From Odobenus rosmarus divergens (Eukaryota > Chordata > Mammalia > Carnivora > Odobenidae), in contig NW_004450459.1 of NCBI RefSeq assembly GCF_000321225.1, forward strand, positions 3,564,806 through 3,628,805: a stretch of DNA of 64,000 nt. The letters are read 5' to 3'. Position 1 is the first letter of the stretch, and the number at the start of each line of letters is the position of its first letter. The notes below the pieces were generated by a model. It made no database searches and was not told where the DNA came from. It saw only the letters and a program-made list of their open reading frames with translations. Position numbers and translations under genes: made by a program. This document shows positions 24,280 to 36,399 of this stretch, in pieces.

Positions 24280-24990
24280 TCATTAATTTAGTGAGAAAGC
24301 ATCTGTTGAATCCCTGTTATAATACTAGGCATTATACTAGGCAATTCAGATACCAAGTGGAATATTATTAATCTTGCCCTCTAGAAACTTAAGGTTTAAT
24401 AGGCTAGCAAACCAATGGCAATCATAAAGCAGAGTGATGATCGATGGAAATAGCAGTTGGTCCTGGATGCAATTAGCCCTGAGGGAGGGGCATTAGGGGG
24501 ATGAGAGAAAGCTTCCTTTAAGAAGTCATGACTGGGGCACCTGGGTGGCTCAGTTGGTTAAGTTTCCAACTCTCGGTTTGGCTCAGGTCATGCTCTCATG
24601 GGTCATGATCTCATGTGTCGTGAGATCGAGCTCTGCATTGGGCTCCACACTCAGCAGGGAGATTGCTTGAAGATTCTGTACCACTGCCCTTCCCCCAACA
24701 TGTGCATGTGCATTCTCTCTCTCTCTCTAGAAAAAATAAACCTTAAAAAAAAGTCATAATTGATTTTGAATGATAAATAGGATTTAGCCAATTAAAAGAA
24801 AGCATGAAGGAAGTATTTCAAGTAGAAGAAAGATGTGTGTCACAGCACAGAGTAGAAACAGAGTTTACAACCTTAAGGGCACTTCAGGTTGTTTACTGTA
24901 GCTATAAGGAAAAAGGTGTGTGGTGACGGTGAGACCAGAAGCTAGAGGGGTTGGCAGGGGCAGATATTAAAAGGATTTGTGAAACAATCT
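24280..24990 (-). mobile_element. L2 LINE fragment, antisense, split by a SINE
   Basis: 'gaatccctgttataatacta', 'tcttgccctctagaaactta' and, after the SINE, 'gaccagaagctagaggggtt' are compatible with reversed L2 3' sequence. Divergence is high. Confidence 0.55.
24535..24750 (+). mobile_element. CAN-SINE (older long subtype), sense
   Basis: Head 'gggcacctgggtggctcagt', 'ggctccacactcagcaggga', a CT tail and an A-rich end. TSDs 'aagtcatgactg' and 'aagtcataattg' flank it. Confidence 0.94.
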
Positions 24991-25017
24991 AAGAATTCAT
25001 GTAAACCAATTTGTTCC

Positions 25018-25150
25018 CAGCAGACTAGCGACATTAGAATCACCTGGGACACTCATGAAAGTTATAGATTCTCACATTCCCCCTGAGACCCATTTAATCA
25101 GATTCTGGAAATTGAGAATTAAACATTCTAGTAAGCTCTCCTGGTCAATG
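25018..25150. mobile_element. MER5A-type hAT MITE fragment
   Basis: 'ttagaatcacctgggacact' and 'aatcagattctggaaattga' match the MER5A core. The terminal repeats are degraded. Confidence 0.6.
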
Positions 25151-25921
25151 TTTCTAAAATTAATGTAACATAGGGGCAGTTTTTATAGGAAAAACAAACT
25201 GGAACTGACCACCAGTATTTCCAAATGAAATATAAACAAAAACTGTGAAACCAATAAAATTTAAATTATAACCCATTTCCATTGTGGGATGGAGTTATTT
25301 GTTGAGCTAAATTAATGCTTCCTCAGTGACTATGACTCTTCCTCCTGTTGCAGCACTAGATCCTCCGAGTTTAACACACCAATATGATTATGCATCATGT
25401 AATGATGCCGTTCTTCCCACACTTTTTCCTATTTGAACTACTATGAATTCTAATTTATACAGCCCACTTTGATGTCATTTGACCCTTGCTTAAGAATGTT
25501 TTGAGTATTGAATCTATGTACTCATTAGGATTAAGTTCATTTACAAGTGACCAAAACGCAAACACTTAATTTAAACAGGATAGATGTTTATTACTCTGTC
25601 ATATATGTCCGGGAAGGTGCTACATGTTGGTATAGTCACCACGGTGTCAGAGACCCGGGCTTCTTTTGCACTGTCATGTTGCTTGGCCCTATATGGCCCT
25701 AAATACCTCATCAACTAAGAAGGAGAGTGCTTTTTGAGGTAGATTTTCAAAGTATCTGATTAATTTTAATCTGAGAATGTTACTTTTTTACATCAGATCA
25801 GTACAGGGTTTAAAAATAATTTCAAAGACTTTTCAGTAAGTTATAGTATTAGCAACCACAAAAATGGTTACCAGTGCAATGTGCTTTCAGAAGTTCCATT
25901 TGGTAAGTTCGGAAGACTAAG
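25151..25921. other. Unassigned intergenic sequence
   Basis: No gene or confident repeat. Confidence 0.4.
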
Positions 25922-26161
25922 AGGCAGTTAAGTTTAATGCTTAAAAAGCGCAGAATGTTGTGAGGGCTGCCTGGTTTCAAGTGTAGGCTTGGGCACTTAC
26001 TGTGTGACCACAGGTTAGTTACTTAAAATCTTTTTATCTCAGTTTGTCTCTCTGTAAAATGGTGATAAGCCTTGTACATTTATAGTGAGAAAAGAAAATG
26101 AGAAAATGCAGGTCAAGTCTCTAGGACACTGTATGTGCTCAATTTAAAAATAGTAGCAACT
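25922..26161 (+). mobile_element. MIR SINE, sense
   Basis: 'cttgggcacttactgtgtga', 'gttagttacttaaaatcttt', 'tttgtctctctgtaaaatgg' and 'gacactgtatgtgctcaatt' follow MIR order. A CAN-SINE sits directly downstream. Confidence 0.8.
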
Positions 26162-26170
26162 CCAAATATT

Positions 26171-26366
26171 TTTTTAAAGATTTATTTATTTTAGAGAGAG
26201 AGAGAGAGAACACAAGTGGGAGGGGCAGGGAGAGGGAAAGAGAATCCCAAGCAGACTCTGCACTGAGCATGGAGACTAATGCAGGGCTAGATCTTATGAC
26301 CTGAGATCACGACTGAAGCCGAAACCAAGGGTCAGATGCTTAACCAACTGAACCACCTAGGCACCC
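26171..26366 (-). mobile_element. CAN-SINE, antisense
   Basis: Poly-T/'aaagatttatttattttaga', 'gagcatggagactaatgcag', 'tatgacctgagatcacgact' and reversed head 'gaaccacctaggcacc'. TSD 'ccaaatatt' at 26162-26170 and 26367-26375. Confidence 0.94.
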
Positions 26367-26375
26367 CCAAATATT

Positions 26376-26844
26376 ATTCTTAATGCTATGAGTATTATTA
26401 CTTGTGTCAGTAGTAGTAATTAGTAACAGTAGTAGTAAAAATTGTTCTGTGACAACTTTCTGAAAATTTGTGGGATATTTTGGGCTATAGAATTATCAAT
26501 ATTCTGATATTTTCTGGTTATTGCTTTAGTTTTTCATATGACCACAAAGGAGAGATGTGGGTTTTTATCTGTTTGAGATATGGACAGGGGAAAAAGAAAG
26601 AGGATTGTGGAAACACTAAAAAAACAAGGTCAAGGAACCAAACACATGCCTTCTGCCACGGGAACTAAAAATCTTAGGATTTCTCAAGATCCCCATTTGC
26701 TCCTGGGACCTCAGATACTTGGTATTGCTAAGAAATGTGCAGATTTCTCACTCTGAATAAATGTGGAGATTATTTCTTTATTGCACTATTGCATTATTTT
26801 AAATATGAAAGTGTTATTAAATTTTCTCAATTGTTGACACTGTG
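26376..26844. other. Unassigned intergenic sequence
   Basis: No gene or repeat recognised. Confidence 0.4.
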
Positions 26845-27288
26845 AGAGAGCTGAAGATGTGGTAGCACCTTTAATTTACGTTTATCTTTACCCCTTTATT
26901 CTCTTTGAGATCCAGATTTCATTTCTTTTGGATATATACCATGAAGTGGGTTTGCTGGATCGTATGGTGCATAGTTCTGTTTTTAATTTTTTGAGGAACC
27001 TCCATATTGTTTTCCACAATGGCTGTACTAATTTATATTCCCACCAACATATACAAAGTTTCTTTTGTCTCCACAACCTCACAACACTTATCTTTTGTCT
27101 TTTGGTAATAGCCATTCTAACAGGTGTGAGGTGATATCTCATTGTGGTTTTGATTGGCATTTCCCTGATGAGGAGGAATGTTGGGCATCTTTTCATGTAC
27201 CTGTTGGCCATTTGCATGTCTTCTTTTAAGACATGTCTATTCACATCCTTTCTCCATTTTTTAATTGGGTTATTTTCATACATATTTT
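26845..27288 (-). mobile_element. L1M ORF2/3' fragment, antisense
   Basis: 'catttcttttggatatatac', 'gaggaacctccatattgttt', 'gtgtgaggtgatatctcatt', 'ggcatttccctgatgaggag' and 'atcttttcatgtacctgttg' are the L1 3' half reversed. The 131-codon minus frame (26888-27283) is a relic reverse-transcriptase/C-terminal ORF2 segment. Confidence 0.9.
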
Positions 27289-27402
27289 ATAATTCATATA
27301 TTGAAGTCCTGATCCCTAGTGTGATGTTACCAGGAGGAGGACCTTTGAGAGGTGATTAGGTCATGAGGGCGGAGCCCTCATGAATAGGATTTTGTTGTTT
27401 GT
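27289..27402 (+). mobile_element. MST/THE1-type LTR fragment, sense
   Basis: 'tattgaagtcctgatcccta', 'gagaggtgattaggtcatga' and 'gagccctcatgaataggatt' match the 5' part of a MaLR LTR; the 3' part is missing. Confidence 0.75.
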
Positions 27403-27794
27403 TGTGATGCCAATCTCCCTCTTTTTAGAGGACTCTAAAATCCTCACACTAAAATCAACAAAATGCAGCTAATACAGAGTTTCCCAAATGTTTGATCATA
27501 GAATAGTGCTGATATGGGAATATTTTTATTGGTTCTTGGATGAAGCGAGGAAAATAATGTTTTTTCTAAATTAAATTTATTTAAATATTTGCTCCTATAT
27601 CTTTTATTTACCTTATTATTTCTTTTTAAAGCTGTGTTATAATATGCTGATGTTATGATATAATTCTAGGAAAATTAAAAACTGGCAATTGGCCCTAACA
27701 TCTTTTGGAACTTTTACTGGCCTATTAAATTTACAAGTCTAGGAACTATTTACCTAATGCAGATAATCAATCATAAAAATTTTTCTACCTTATC

Positions 27795-28375
27795 AATGTT
27801 ATTAGTTACTTATTGCTGATGTAATAAATTGCCACAAACTTCGTGGCTCTCACCAACAAACATTTATTATCTTGCTGTTCTGTAGGTTAGAAGTCTGATC
27901 TGGGTCTCTCTGGGCATCAACATCAAGGTCTTGTGAGGGCAGCGTCCTCCTCTAGAGGCTCTAGGAGAGAAAACGTCCCCTCGCCTTTGCTTTTGCCTGA
28001 CTTCCAGAGGTCTCCTGCATTCCTTGGTTTGTAGCTCTTTCCTCCATCCTCAAAGTCACTAACAGTGGATTGAGTCTCATACCACATCATGTTACTACAA
28101 GCTCCTCCTTCTTTACATTTCCTTGTCAGAGCCTTTTCTTCTGCCTTGCTCTTTCACTTTTAATGATCCTTGTGATTACATTGGGCCCACCTAGATAATC
28201 CAGGATAATCTCCCTACTTTAAGATCCACTGATTAGCTACTGTAATTCACCTGCAACCTGAATTTTCCTTTGCCATGTGACCTTACATATTCATAGGTTC
28301 CAAAGATTAGGGTATGGACCTCTTATTTATTTATTTTTTTGCGGGGGTTGGGGACATTATTCTGTCTACCACATT
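27795..28375 (-). mobile_element. MLT1B/C-type solo LTR, antisense
   Basis: 'attagttacttattgctgat', 'acaaacatttattatcttgc', 'ctcctctagaggctctagga', 'tgattacattgggcccacct', 'aatccaggataatctcccta', 'gccatgtgaccttacatatt' and 'acattattctgtctaccaca'. This is one of the best preserved old LTRs in the window. Confidence 0.9.
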
Positions 28376-28424
28376 AACAAACTTAGTCAACAGCAACGGA
28401 GAGAGAAGTATTAATGTGATTTAA

Positions 28425-28575
28425 TTTTGATTATTTCCTTAGGATGAATTATAAGCATTGAAATTGCTGGATATATGCATATTGTAAAGGTTTTTGAAGC
28501 ATATTTGGCAAATTGCTTTGCAAAAACCATTGCAAATTATTACACAAAATATTATATCAAATTAAAGTTTAGATT
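28425..28575 (-). mobile_element. Short old L1M/HAL1 fragment, antisense
   Basis: 'gattatttccttaggatgaa' and 'ggcaaattgctttgcaaaaa' match a segment of old L1 3' sequence that also occurs at 36540-36660. Confidence 0.6.
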
Positions 28576-29274
28576 CTAAGAAGCATTACTTTTTATGTGC
28601 CATTAAGGAAGAAAAAGCACTGCCAGTTAAACTGTGACACTATTTTTTATCACTTAGAATTTTTATTTTATAATTATTTAAAGAATTTTCTTAAACTTAC
28701 TTGGCCTTGGGTATTTATTACGCATCGCAACAACATAAAGAGCTATGGCCCAGCTCACGCAGTCACGGGCAATGCCAACCCCTTCAGAAGAGCTTCCTGG
28801 CTGAGAGTGATTTAAGACATCATTGATTGGATGGTACATTTTGATTTCAGAGATGTTCAAATGTGCACGTTGGAATCAATGAAATGCAATATTTATAGAA
28901 TCAGAAGGACCTTATAACATGATCATTTAACATTCTTGATTCCCAGTCTCCAGTAGTCCCTGAGATAGTCGGTGATGGGAGGTGATATCACCTTCACTGA
29001 GACACACGTTGCACGTTTCCTGTTTGGTCACAGACCCAGGACATCAGTTTGTGAATGAACGTGCTGAGTTATGCACTCAACCCACATAGCCCTGAATGCA
29101 CCCATGCAGCAACTCACACTCTCCCTGCCACTCTGCGCCTAAATTTAAGAATATGCAGATTTCCTGTAACCTTCAGAATGTCAAGTGTGTGGTGGGCAGT
29201 TACAAAAAAATAGCATACATTAATCAGGGGAAAAATAGGCCTTCAAAAAACCTGCTTGAATAATTAAAAAATAA
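28576..29274. other. Unassigned intergenic sequence
   Basis: No named repeat and no supported gene; short overlapping open frames at 28597-28860 lack family features. Confidence 0.4.
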
Positions 29275-29512
29275 CTACTATTTATTTAGGGCTTATTATG
29301 TGCCAAGCACTGTGCTAAGAGCTCTGTCAATATTTCCCCATTTAATCTCTCACAACTAACAACCTTGCACCAAAGATGTAAATATGCCCCTTTTATAGCT
29401 GAAAAACAGTGAGTCTTGGACTAGGTAAATGATATGTTCCAGGAAACATGGCCAGGAGGGCAGAGCTGGGTTTTGAACCCTGGTTTATTTGAATCCAATC
29501 ACTGTGTTATTC
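29275..29512 (-). mobile_element. MIR SINE, antisense
   Basis: 'gcttattatgtgccaagcac', 'tttaatctctcacaactaac' and 'gagctgggttttgaaccctg' are in antisense MIR order. Confidence 0.85.
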
Positions 29513-30211
29513 TGCCTTTGATATTAATTATATTGATTGTTTCTAGACAAATAAATCACTGCTTCCAACTTACTGAAATTACATTAAAGTTGGGCGAATT
29601 TTTCTGTCTCTACAGTAATTCATCTTTCTTACAGGATAATGCTTTTAAGATAACTCAGGAAAACATACTTTATGAAAATGAGCAAGATTCAAGGAGTAAC
29701 ATCACAAAATACAGATTTACTGTTTTTTCCCTAAACTGAAAATGGCTAAAATCCACTTCCCAGGGACATCCCTGCTACCTCCAAGTACCATTTAGAAAAC
29801 ATTCATTCTATATCATGACTTACACCATAGTATGTATACTGTAAAGGTTTTTTAATTGATAGAATATTTTTGCTAAGCACCTATTCAAAACCACTTCTTT
29901 GAAAAAGAACTTCACAAATTAGAGATAATTACTAGATATTGAAATATAGGGGAAACTGATATCAGTGCTGTATTTCAATCTTAATAAATAGGTGAATACT
30001 TCTAATCTCTAGAAATTTACCCTTTCATGTAATAAACATAACTGAAGTTATGATTTTAAAAGAAATCTGAAAAAAAATAGCCTGATAATCTCTTTCCACA
30101 TATCATTGGCGTACAGTAATTTGAACAATCACTGACATTTACTCTCTAATTTAGCAGGTAGACCTTCTTTTCTTATTGTTTCTCCACCTCACCAATTCTC
30201 AGCATCCTTAC
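29513..30211. other. Unassigned intergenic sequence
   Basis: No repeat or gene recognised. Confidence 0.4.
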
Positions 30212-30402
30212 CACTAAGGAGTTCTCCACCTTGACCGTATATTGGAATCACCTGGGGGAACTTTAAAAAACTGTTAATGTCTGGGTCTCACCCCTGGAGC
30301 TTATGATTCAGTAGTTGGGAGTGTGACCTGTGCATCAGGATTATTAACAGCTTCCCAACCACCAAAGATGATTCTAATGTGCAGCCTAAGTCAAGAACCA
30401 CT
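30212..30402. mobile_element. MER5A hAT MITE
   Basis: Near complete: 'agttctccaccttgaccgta', 'ttggaatcacctgggggaac', 'gtctgggtctcacccctgga', 'tgtgcagcctaagtcaagaa' and a terminal 'ccact'. The ends are imperfect inverted repeats, as expected for this family. Confidence 0.88.
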
Positions 30403-31039
30403 AATAAAAGGGTTAGATAATAGAAGACACATTTGTGAGTGTACGAAAAAAGGCTGATTCTAATGGCTTAGTAGTGATGCTTTTGGATTAGTTACAGATT
30501 TTGACATATATATTACATCTGTTCCTAACACCATAGACAATTGAGATTTAGTTATGTTGCTAAATACTGTAGACAGGTCATGGATCAAGAAATATAACCA
30601 GATCATTATCTCATTGTAACTCTGCTCCTAAAATTATCTTCTTTGTTTCTGGAATTTTGTAACAAATTTGTGTTTGGATTATAGCACCAAGAAATTCAAT
30701 GGTACTACTGTTTTGGGGGAGGGGAGCGGGAGTGTATAGTAATAAGATTTAAAATTATAACGTACCATCTTGGGCAGAAATCATGGCCAATTTCCTTAAA
30801 AGGCAATTTGACACACTAATAAAACTTCTGCCAAAATAATCTTTTGCAGGGCCAAAGTAACTTTAGGTATGATAAATTGGCCCCAATGCATGAATTTATG
30901 AAACAAACAATTGTAATAGGCTATCTGTCCTTCTGATATTGCTGTTTTCTCTAAAAACACACACAGGGGAAAGCAAGATTTTGTATAGCAAGTGGTAGCG
31001 ATTTGGAGTAGGCCCCAAATAATAATAATTCCCACTGAT
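30403..31039. other. Unassigned intergenic sequence
   Basis: Includes a G-rich tract near 30715-30732. No gene or repeat recognised. Confidence 0.4.
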
Positions 31040-32450
31040 ACAGAATTTTATAATTTTTTTAAAGCTTCTTCACAATAAAGTTCTTTATTTGGTTTCTATG
31101 GTGATTTAAAGTCACCTCACTTCATGGTAATGTTCTTTCTTAAATAAATGTTTTTAAAACTCAAGCAGTGTACTAATGAGGTAATTTAAAAGAAAATTCA
31201 TGATTGGTTGATTAGAAGCTATCATGATGCTGTCGAGAAGGATAAGGTAAGTCGCTATGATGTTTATATCTGGTGTTATCGCTGTTTCTAATTAGCATAT
31301 TTACCTTTGGTTCAGACTCTACATCATTATACATCAATACGCCACTTTACATAGCTCCTTAGTGTTATGTCTTCTAAATAGACAATTGGCAACCGCAATA
31401 GCAAACACTCTGTAAGAGGAAAATATGACCTCTTAAGAGGAAAGTGTCATCTCCTGGGATTTGATGTCAGCAAATGAATATTCATTCAAATAAACATCTG
31501 TTACTTCCACAAGCCACTGCAGTACATCAGTTTTAAGAAGCTATACAGAGATGAATATCACATCACCTTCCCTCACCCCAAATCAATCTCTTTAAAATGG
31601 GATCTCTTTTGTTTGGATTTTATATCTCACATACCACACTAAAACACATTGTAGCTACTTAGTTTAGGCAATATAGAGTCTGGGCATATGCTCCTGATGT
31701 CGGTCCCTGATACTGGTTTTTACTTATTCCATATCTGCAGCACGTAAGTTATGTGGTTATCAAGTTATGTGGCTGTGAATGCTGCAGTGTTGATCCTTAT
31801 GTTTAGTCTTTAACAAACAAATGCTTGCTCTTGTGGCAAATTGACTGTGTGCACATGCACAATACATATGTGTTTGTATATTTGCACTGTTTTGCTAATT
31901 AGACTAAGTGTGTTCAGATTAAATCATTAATCCAGACACTGTTTGTAGCAGACTAGGCACAAATTGCCTTGTGATGGTGAGAATTTTCTATAGACAACTC
32001 CTGTTAATGACTCACTATTATTTTTATACATGCACGTGGTTAAATGCACAAATGTAATTTATCAATGTTTTAGTTTTTTTTTTTCAGAAACTGAAAAACT
32101 TCAGTGTTCTAAAAGCAATCCCTTTGCTGACATTAGGCACAAGTGAACTCTCTCTTATTTTAAATGAAGAGTCTAATTAATGTTAAAATGTTCTTAAATC
32201 TAAATTTGGAAATATTTTTTAATTTAAAAGAAAATGTTAAATTTCAACACGAAATGCTTTGTATTTAAGATTTGGCAATCTCTTCTAATATTGAATTGAT
32301 GGAGTGCCAAGATTTATTTTCATAATCTCTTACTTTTTAAGAATTAGTCCACTTTGGGAGGCTTTTCTTCTATTAAGAGTCATTGATCTGCATTTACCAC
32401 ACTAAAAAAGAACGATTTTGAAATAACTTCAGTTGTTTTCCTTTCATGGA
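31040..32450. promoter_or_regulatory. Repeat-free block; candidate distal regulatory element
   Basis: About 1.4 kb without a recognisable mobile element. It contains a perfect 12 bp palindrome ATGAATATTCAT (31474-31485), a homeodomain/POU-like TAATTAGCATAT (31289-31300), and an AGGCA-N5-TGCCT dyad (31955-31969). Palindromes of the first kind are bound by POU-factor dimers. The regulatory role is inference; conservation cannot be measured here. Confidence 0.3.
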
Positions 32451-32507
32451 AGTGCAGAGAGAGAGTGGGATGATATATACATTTGATTTAATAAATACAA
32501 TAATTTA

Positions 32508-32664
32508 TTTTTTTAAAGATTTTTATTTATTTGAGAAAGAGCGAGAGAGAGTACGAGCAGGGCGAGGGGCAGAGGGTGAAGCAGACTCCCTGCTGAGCAG
32601 GGAGCCCAATGCGGGGCTTGATCCTAGGACCCTGGGAGCATGACCTGATCCACCCCAGCGCCCC
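32508..32664 (-). mobile_element. CAN-SINE, antisense, with internal deletion
   Basis: Poly-T/'aaagatttttatttatttga', 'gctgagcagggagcccaatg', 'ccctgggagcatgacctgat', then directly 'ccaccccagcgcccc'. About 30 bp between 'gacctga' and 'gccacc', spanning the A-box region, is missing. Perfect 16 bp TSD 'taaatacaataattta' at 32492-32507 and 32665-32680. Confidence 0.94.
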
Positions 32665-32680
32665 TAAATACAATAATTTA

Positions 32681-33074
32681 AAATTTAGGTCAACATTAAA
32701 ACAGGCTAAAAGGGATAGTAAAATAAAAGGACAAAGGAAGAGAATGGCATGAAGAAGGAGGATGAACTAGGGAGAGACTGGCCGAAGAAAAATTGCCCAG
32801 AAGGACCGCAAATAATTTCTGATTGTTATAGGAGCTTCGTAAGTGAGTCTCTTTCTCACTGGGCAATCTCTGTCAACCCCACTATCCAAAGATTGTCCAA
32901 AAGCCACCCCCTTGGGATGCCGAAAATCACAGCACTTCCCCATTCTTCACTATCAACATCTCCAGCCTGTCCTGGGGGTCCCAATTCTTACCCTTCTGAC
33001 TGTGGGGCCAGTGATGTTTATTGGTTCCTTCTCTCCTCCCTCCCATCTGATCACTGGGAAGGACAGTTATTTAG
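32681..33074. other. Unassigned intergenic sequence
   Basis: A 113-codon plus-strand frame (32749-33090) and an overlapping 80-codon frame occur here; the former runs into the following MIR. No protein family is recognised. Confidence 0.4.
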
Positions 33075-33280
33075 AAGTAGCATAGCATAGTGGTCAAGAA
33101 CATGGGTTTCCTAGCCAGGGTCCCTCATTTACTAGTCAGATGACCTTGGGCAAGTTACTTTAATCTCTCTGTGCCTCAGTGTCCTCATCTGTAACATTAA
33201 TATATAATCATAGTACCTGCCTCGTTGAGGCTACTGAGAATATTGAATGAGTCAATGTATATAAAATACAGCGTAAAAAA
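33075..33280 (+). mobile_element. MIR SINE, sense
   Basis: 'agcatagcatagtggtcaag', 'tgaccttgggcaagttactt', 'ctctctgtgcctcagtgtcc' and 'gtacctgcctcgttgaggct' fit MIR closely. Confidence 0.92.
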
Positions 33281-33299
33281 GATTAAGTATTACAGAGTG

Positions 33300-33368
33300 C
33301 TTATTATTCACCAAATCTTTATTGAGCTTCAAAACAGTGCTAGGCACTGAGGATACAGTTGTAATGTC
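33300..33368 (-). mobile_element. L2 3'-end fragment, antisense
   Basis: 'aaatctttattgagcttcaa' and 'gtgctaggcactgaggatac' match reversed L2 3' terminus. Confidence 0.55.
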
Positions 33369-33429
33369 AGGAAGTAAGTGAAAGAAACCAGTATCTTGCT
33401 GGAAGGTTGAACTCTGAACTGTGTTCTCC

Positions 33430-33468
33430 TAAAATAAGTAAGTAAATAAATAGATAAATAAATAAGAA
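33430..33468. repeat. (TAAA)n-like microsatellite
   Basis: TAAG/TAAA/TAGA units in tandem. Confidence 0.8.
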
Positions 33469-33789
33469 TAACTTGCTGCAATGCAAAAAATAATTCAACT
33501 GCTGTTTTCTTAACCATGTAATTTAACTTGTTTTCCATCTATTCGAGTAATGCCTACTTCTTCAGCACCTGCTTCGTGTGTGTGTATGTATGTGTGTTGA
33601 AGGACATCCTGTCCACATTCAAAAATACAGTTTTCTTATTTGTTGAATAGGTACTTAGTGTTTGTTTGTTGAGTAAGCCTATTAATCCCTCTCACGTCCT
33701 CTAGCTTCTCCTCGAACGTATTTGAAGGCAATTCTAAGGCATTGCTTATTACATGAAGAACAAGTGAATGAAATTCTGCCATTGTTTTT

Positions 33790-33965
33790 TAGACGGGAAA
33801 CTCCTGTTCTTGTACTGTGAAAGCCTCCCTCTTAAACCATCCTGCTAGATTATAAACCTGACAGCAGAGATGGTATCATACCTTGTTTGGCACATAATCT
33901 TCTAACACTGTGCTTTGTCCTTTAAAAGGCATTTATTTCATTCGTTAAATGAGTAAATAAAGTCT
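33790..33965 (+). mobile_element. L2 3'-end fragment, sense
   Basis: 'gctagattataaacctgaca' (cf. L2 'gactgtaagctcc') then 'accttgtttggcacataatc'. Diverged. Confidence 0.4.
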
Positions 33966-35194
33966 CAGCTATGCAAATAATTGTATTTCCTAAGTTCCAT
34001 TTTGTGAGGGTTTTTGTGTGTGTGGCAAAAATGGCCCTAGCTAAGTTACGGACCTTTTTTTTTCCCCCCTAGGGGCAAGGAAAAATTAAGTTTAGAATTA
34101 ATCTGACCAGGAAGTGGGAATCTCACCTGGTGTAAACAACCTTATTAAAAATAACATTGATTGTTTTCTTTACAAAACTTCAAACAACTAGAATTTCTAG
34201 CATATATTTTCCCACTTAACTTAGTAGCTGGTTTGGATGCATATATATTCTTTTAGCCAAAATAACGGGGTGGGGGGGTGGATATTGGAGCAGAGTGGCT
34301 GGTTATGGTAGCCTTTATTTAAGAAAGACGTTCAAATTTTTAAAAGCCAAATTGCATTTTAGCAGTTAATTGACTTGTGTGGATACATATGGCCTTAAAT
34401 CATTGTTGGCATAAGTCTTGACATGAAGCACTGTTAGTGTTTTAAAAAGCACTACCAGCCTTGTTAGTTTTTTCAGTTTGTTCAGCAGCACTTACTTATA
34501 CGATAGCATAAATCATACAGATTCCAGAATTGGAAAGAATCTCTGGACTCTCTCATTTTGCTGATGAGGAAACGGGCATCCAGAAGGCTGAAGCAAGGCA
34601 ATCAGAACTAAAACCCCAAGATGCCAGATTTCTGGGTCACAGACCACAATGTTCTGATTAAGAGCTAGAGAAAGTTGAACCAAATATTTAACAGTTTTAT
34701 TTTTCCATCAGTCCTTTTAAATATCTCTGCCAATGGGTCTGAAATTGATTGAGGTTGATTGATTTTAATCTTCATTGCTACCATTTAGCTTTATGGAGCA
34801 CATAACTTGATCTCTTCTATGTAGACATTGTATAAACAGGGAAAATAATTTTTACTGCCCTACTGTATTTTTAGAAAAAAATATAAGCCAATATTCATTC
34901 TCTGACCATGGTTCTATTAGAAGTTTGGTGAGAAAATGTGGTCATTGTTCTTCTGACATCTCTTTCAGAGGTTAGGGTCATATGCCAAACACCCTTGATT
35001 CATTTGAATGTATGGTCCTATTGTTCTTTGATTTATCTAAATACTTTTGGACTCCTGTATTGTTGGCCTGTATTATTTTTTATAAAAATCAGGTCTGTAA
35101 GTATATTAGGCAGTGTAAAAAGATTGTTTCTTGTTGTTGTTGTTTTTCTATAATAGTTCCTTCAATTGACTTTAAAAGTGTGACGGGAACTTGG
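33966..35194. other. Unassigned intergenic sequence
   Basis: A G-rich tract (about 34267-34282) is present. 34500-34650 has faint MIR-like wording. No gene is supported. Confidence 0.4.
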
Positions 35195-35380
35195 CCATTC
35201 ATTCATTCAGGAATTATTTACTGAATATTTTATGCTAGGCACTATATTGGACATAAAAACCAGATATAGTCCCTGCTCTCATTCTAGTAGGGAGAGAAAA
35301 ATATTAAAGAAATAATCACACAAATAAGTATTTAGAAACTGTGGTATTTTAGAATATATATAGGGTACTAGGAGTGATTC
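35195..35380 (-). mobile_element. L2 3'-end fragment, antisense
   Basis: 'ttcattcattcaggaattat', 'ttatgctaggcactatattg' and 'gtccctgctctcattctagt' are the reversed L2 3' end. Confidence 0.7.
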
Positions 35381-36399
35381 TAATAGGATTACCAAATTTA
35401 TGTCAATGTATCAGAGAAGATCATTCTCATGTGAGAAAACATTGTTAGAACTTTCTGATGACTTCCTTTTAATATCTCTACAAGAGCTGGTGATTTGGGA
35501 AACTGGACTATATGCCTTGGTGGATATGACAGTATTGTAGAATGGGGACAAAATTCCAATGTTCTGTATACAGTTCTGTCAAGAGCTACCTTTAAGACTT
35601 TAGGGAAATTATTTAGTATCTCTGAGTCCAAATTGGTCATGCTATTTACCTCCACCACACACTGAGTATATATTCTTACTGAAAATTATTTGTCACTTTT
35701 TTAAATCCACTCATATCACTCTGTGATGTTTACTTTACCTGAGTTATTCTGAGACATTATAATACAAAGAAGTTAAAATATGCACTCTGACATTTTACTA
35801 TGCATACCTTCGAGATCTTTTATAAACTATGACAAACTTCTAGAATTTGGACCTGAAAAAACAGAAGTATAACTCTCAACACATTTAGATAATATCCCCA
35901 TTTTAAATATATTGTTTTACTTCTTTAGTTATAAAGACATTCAACTAAAATGTAAACTTGTTTATCATGTCAAATTAAACCACTTTCTTTGCAGCCCCAC
36001 ATTGGAGCATATTGTTTCCTATCAGATCTCTTTCAAGTAGATAACCACTTGTATAATATAAAAAAGGTAGCCAGAATCACAAGTAAACAGGCCCTTAACC
36101 CAAAATGATTGTTTGCATATTTTTTCCAGATCTCTTCTATACATTTTCAAGATAATCATATTGTGCATTTTGTTTTCTGAAGCATAAAGCATAAACTTAA
36201 CCTGATTTTACACTTGAGATACTAAAAAGCATCTCAGAAAACTTTAAGTGACGTAATGTTAAGTAAAAACATCAGTCAAAAAGATGATGCCCAGCATCTT
36301 TTGTTAGTCTTATTAACTAAGCAGGACATGAGCTGATCTCATAGAAAAGGATTACCATGAGAAGGAAATGATGGCCAAAATGATAGTTACAATACTCAC
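35381..36399. other. Unassigned intergenic sequence
   Basis: AT-rich with no gene or named repeat. Confidence 0.4.

Noticed and set aside
26888..27283. 131-codon minus-strand open frame
   Set aside because: It is the decayed C-terminal part of L1 ORF2, annotated as L1.
32749..33090. 113-codon plus-strand open frame
   Set aside because: It ends inside a MIR, overlaps another frame, and its product resembles nothing known.
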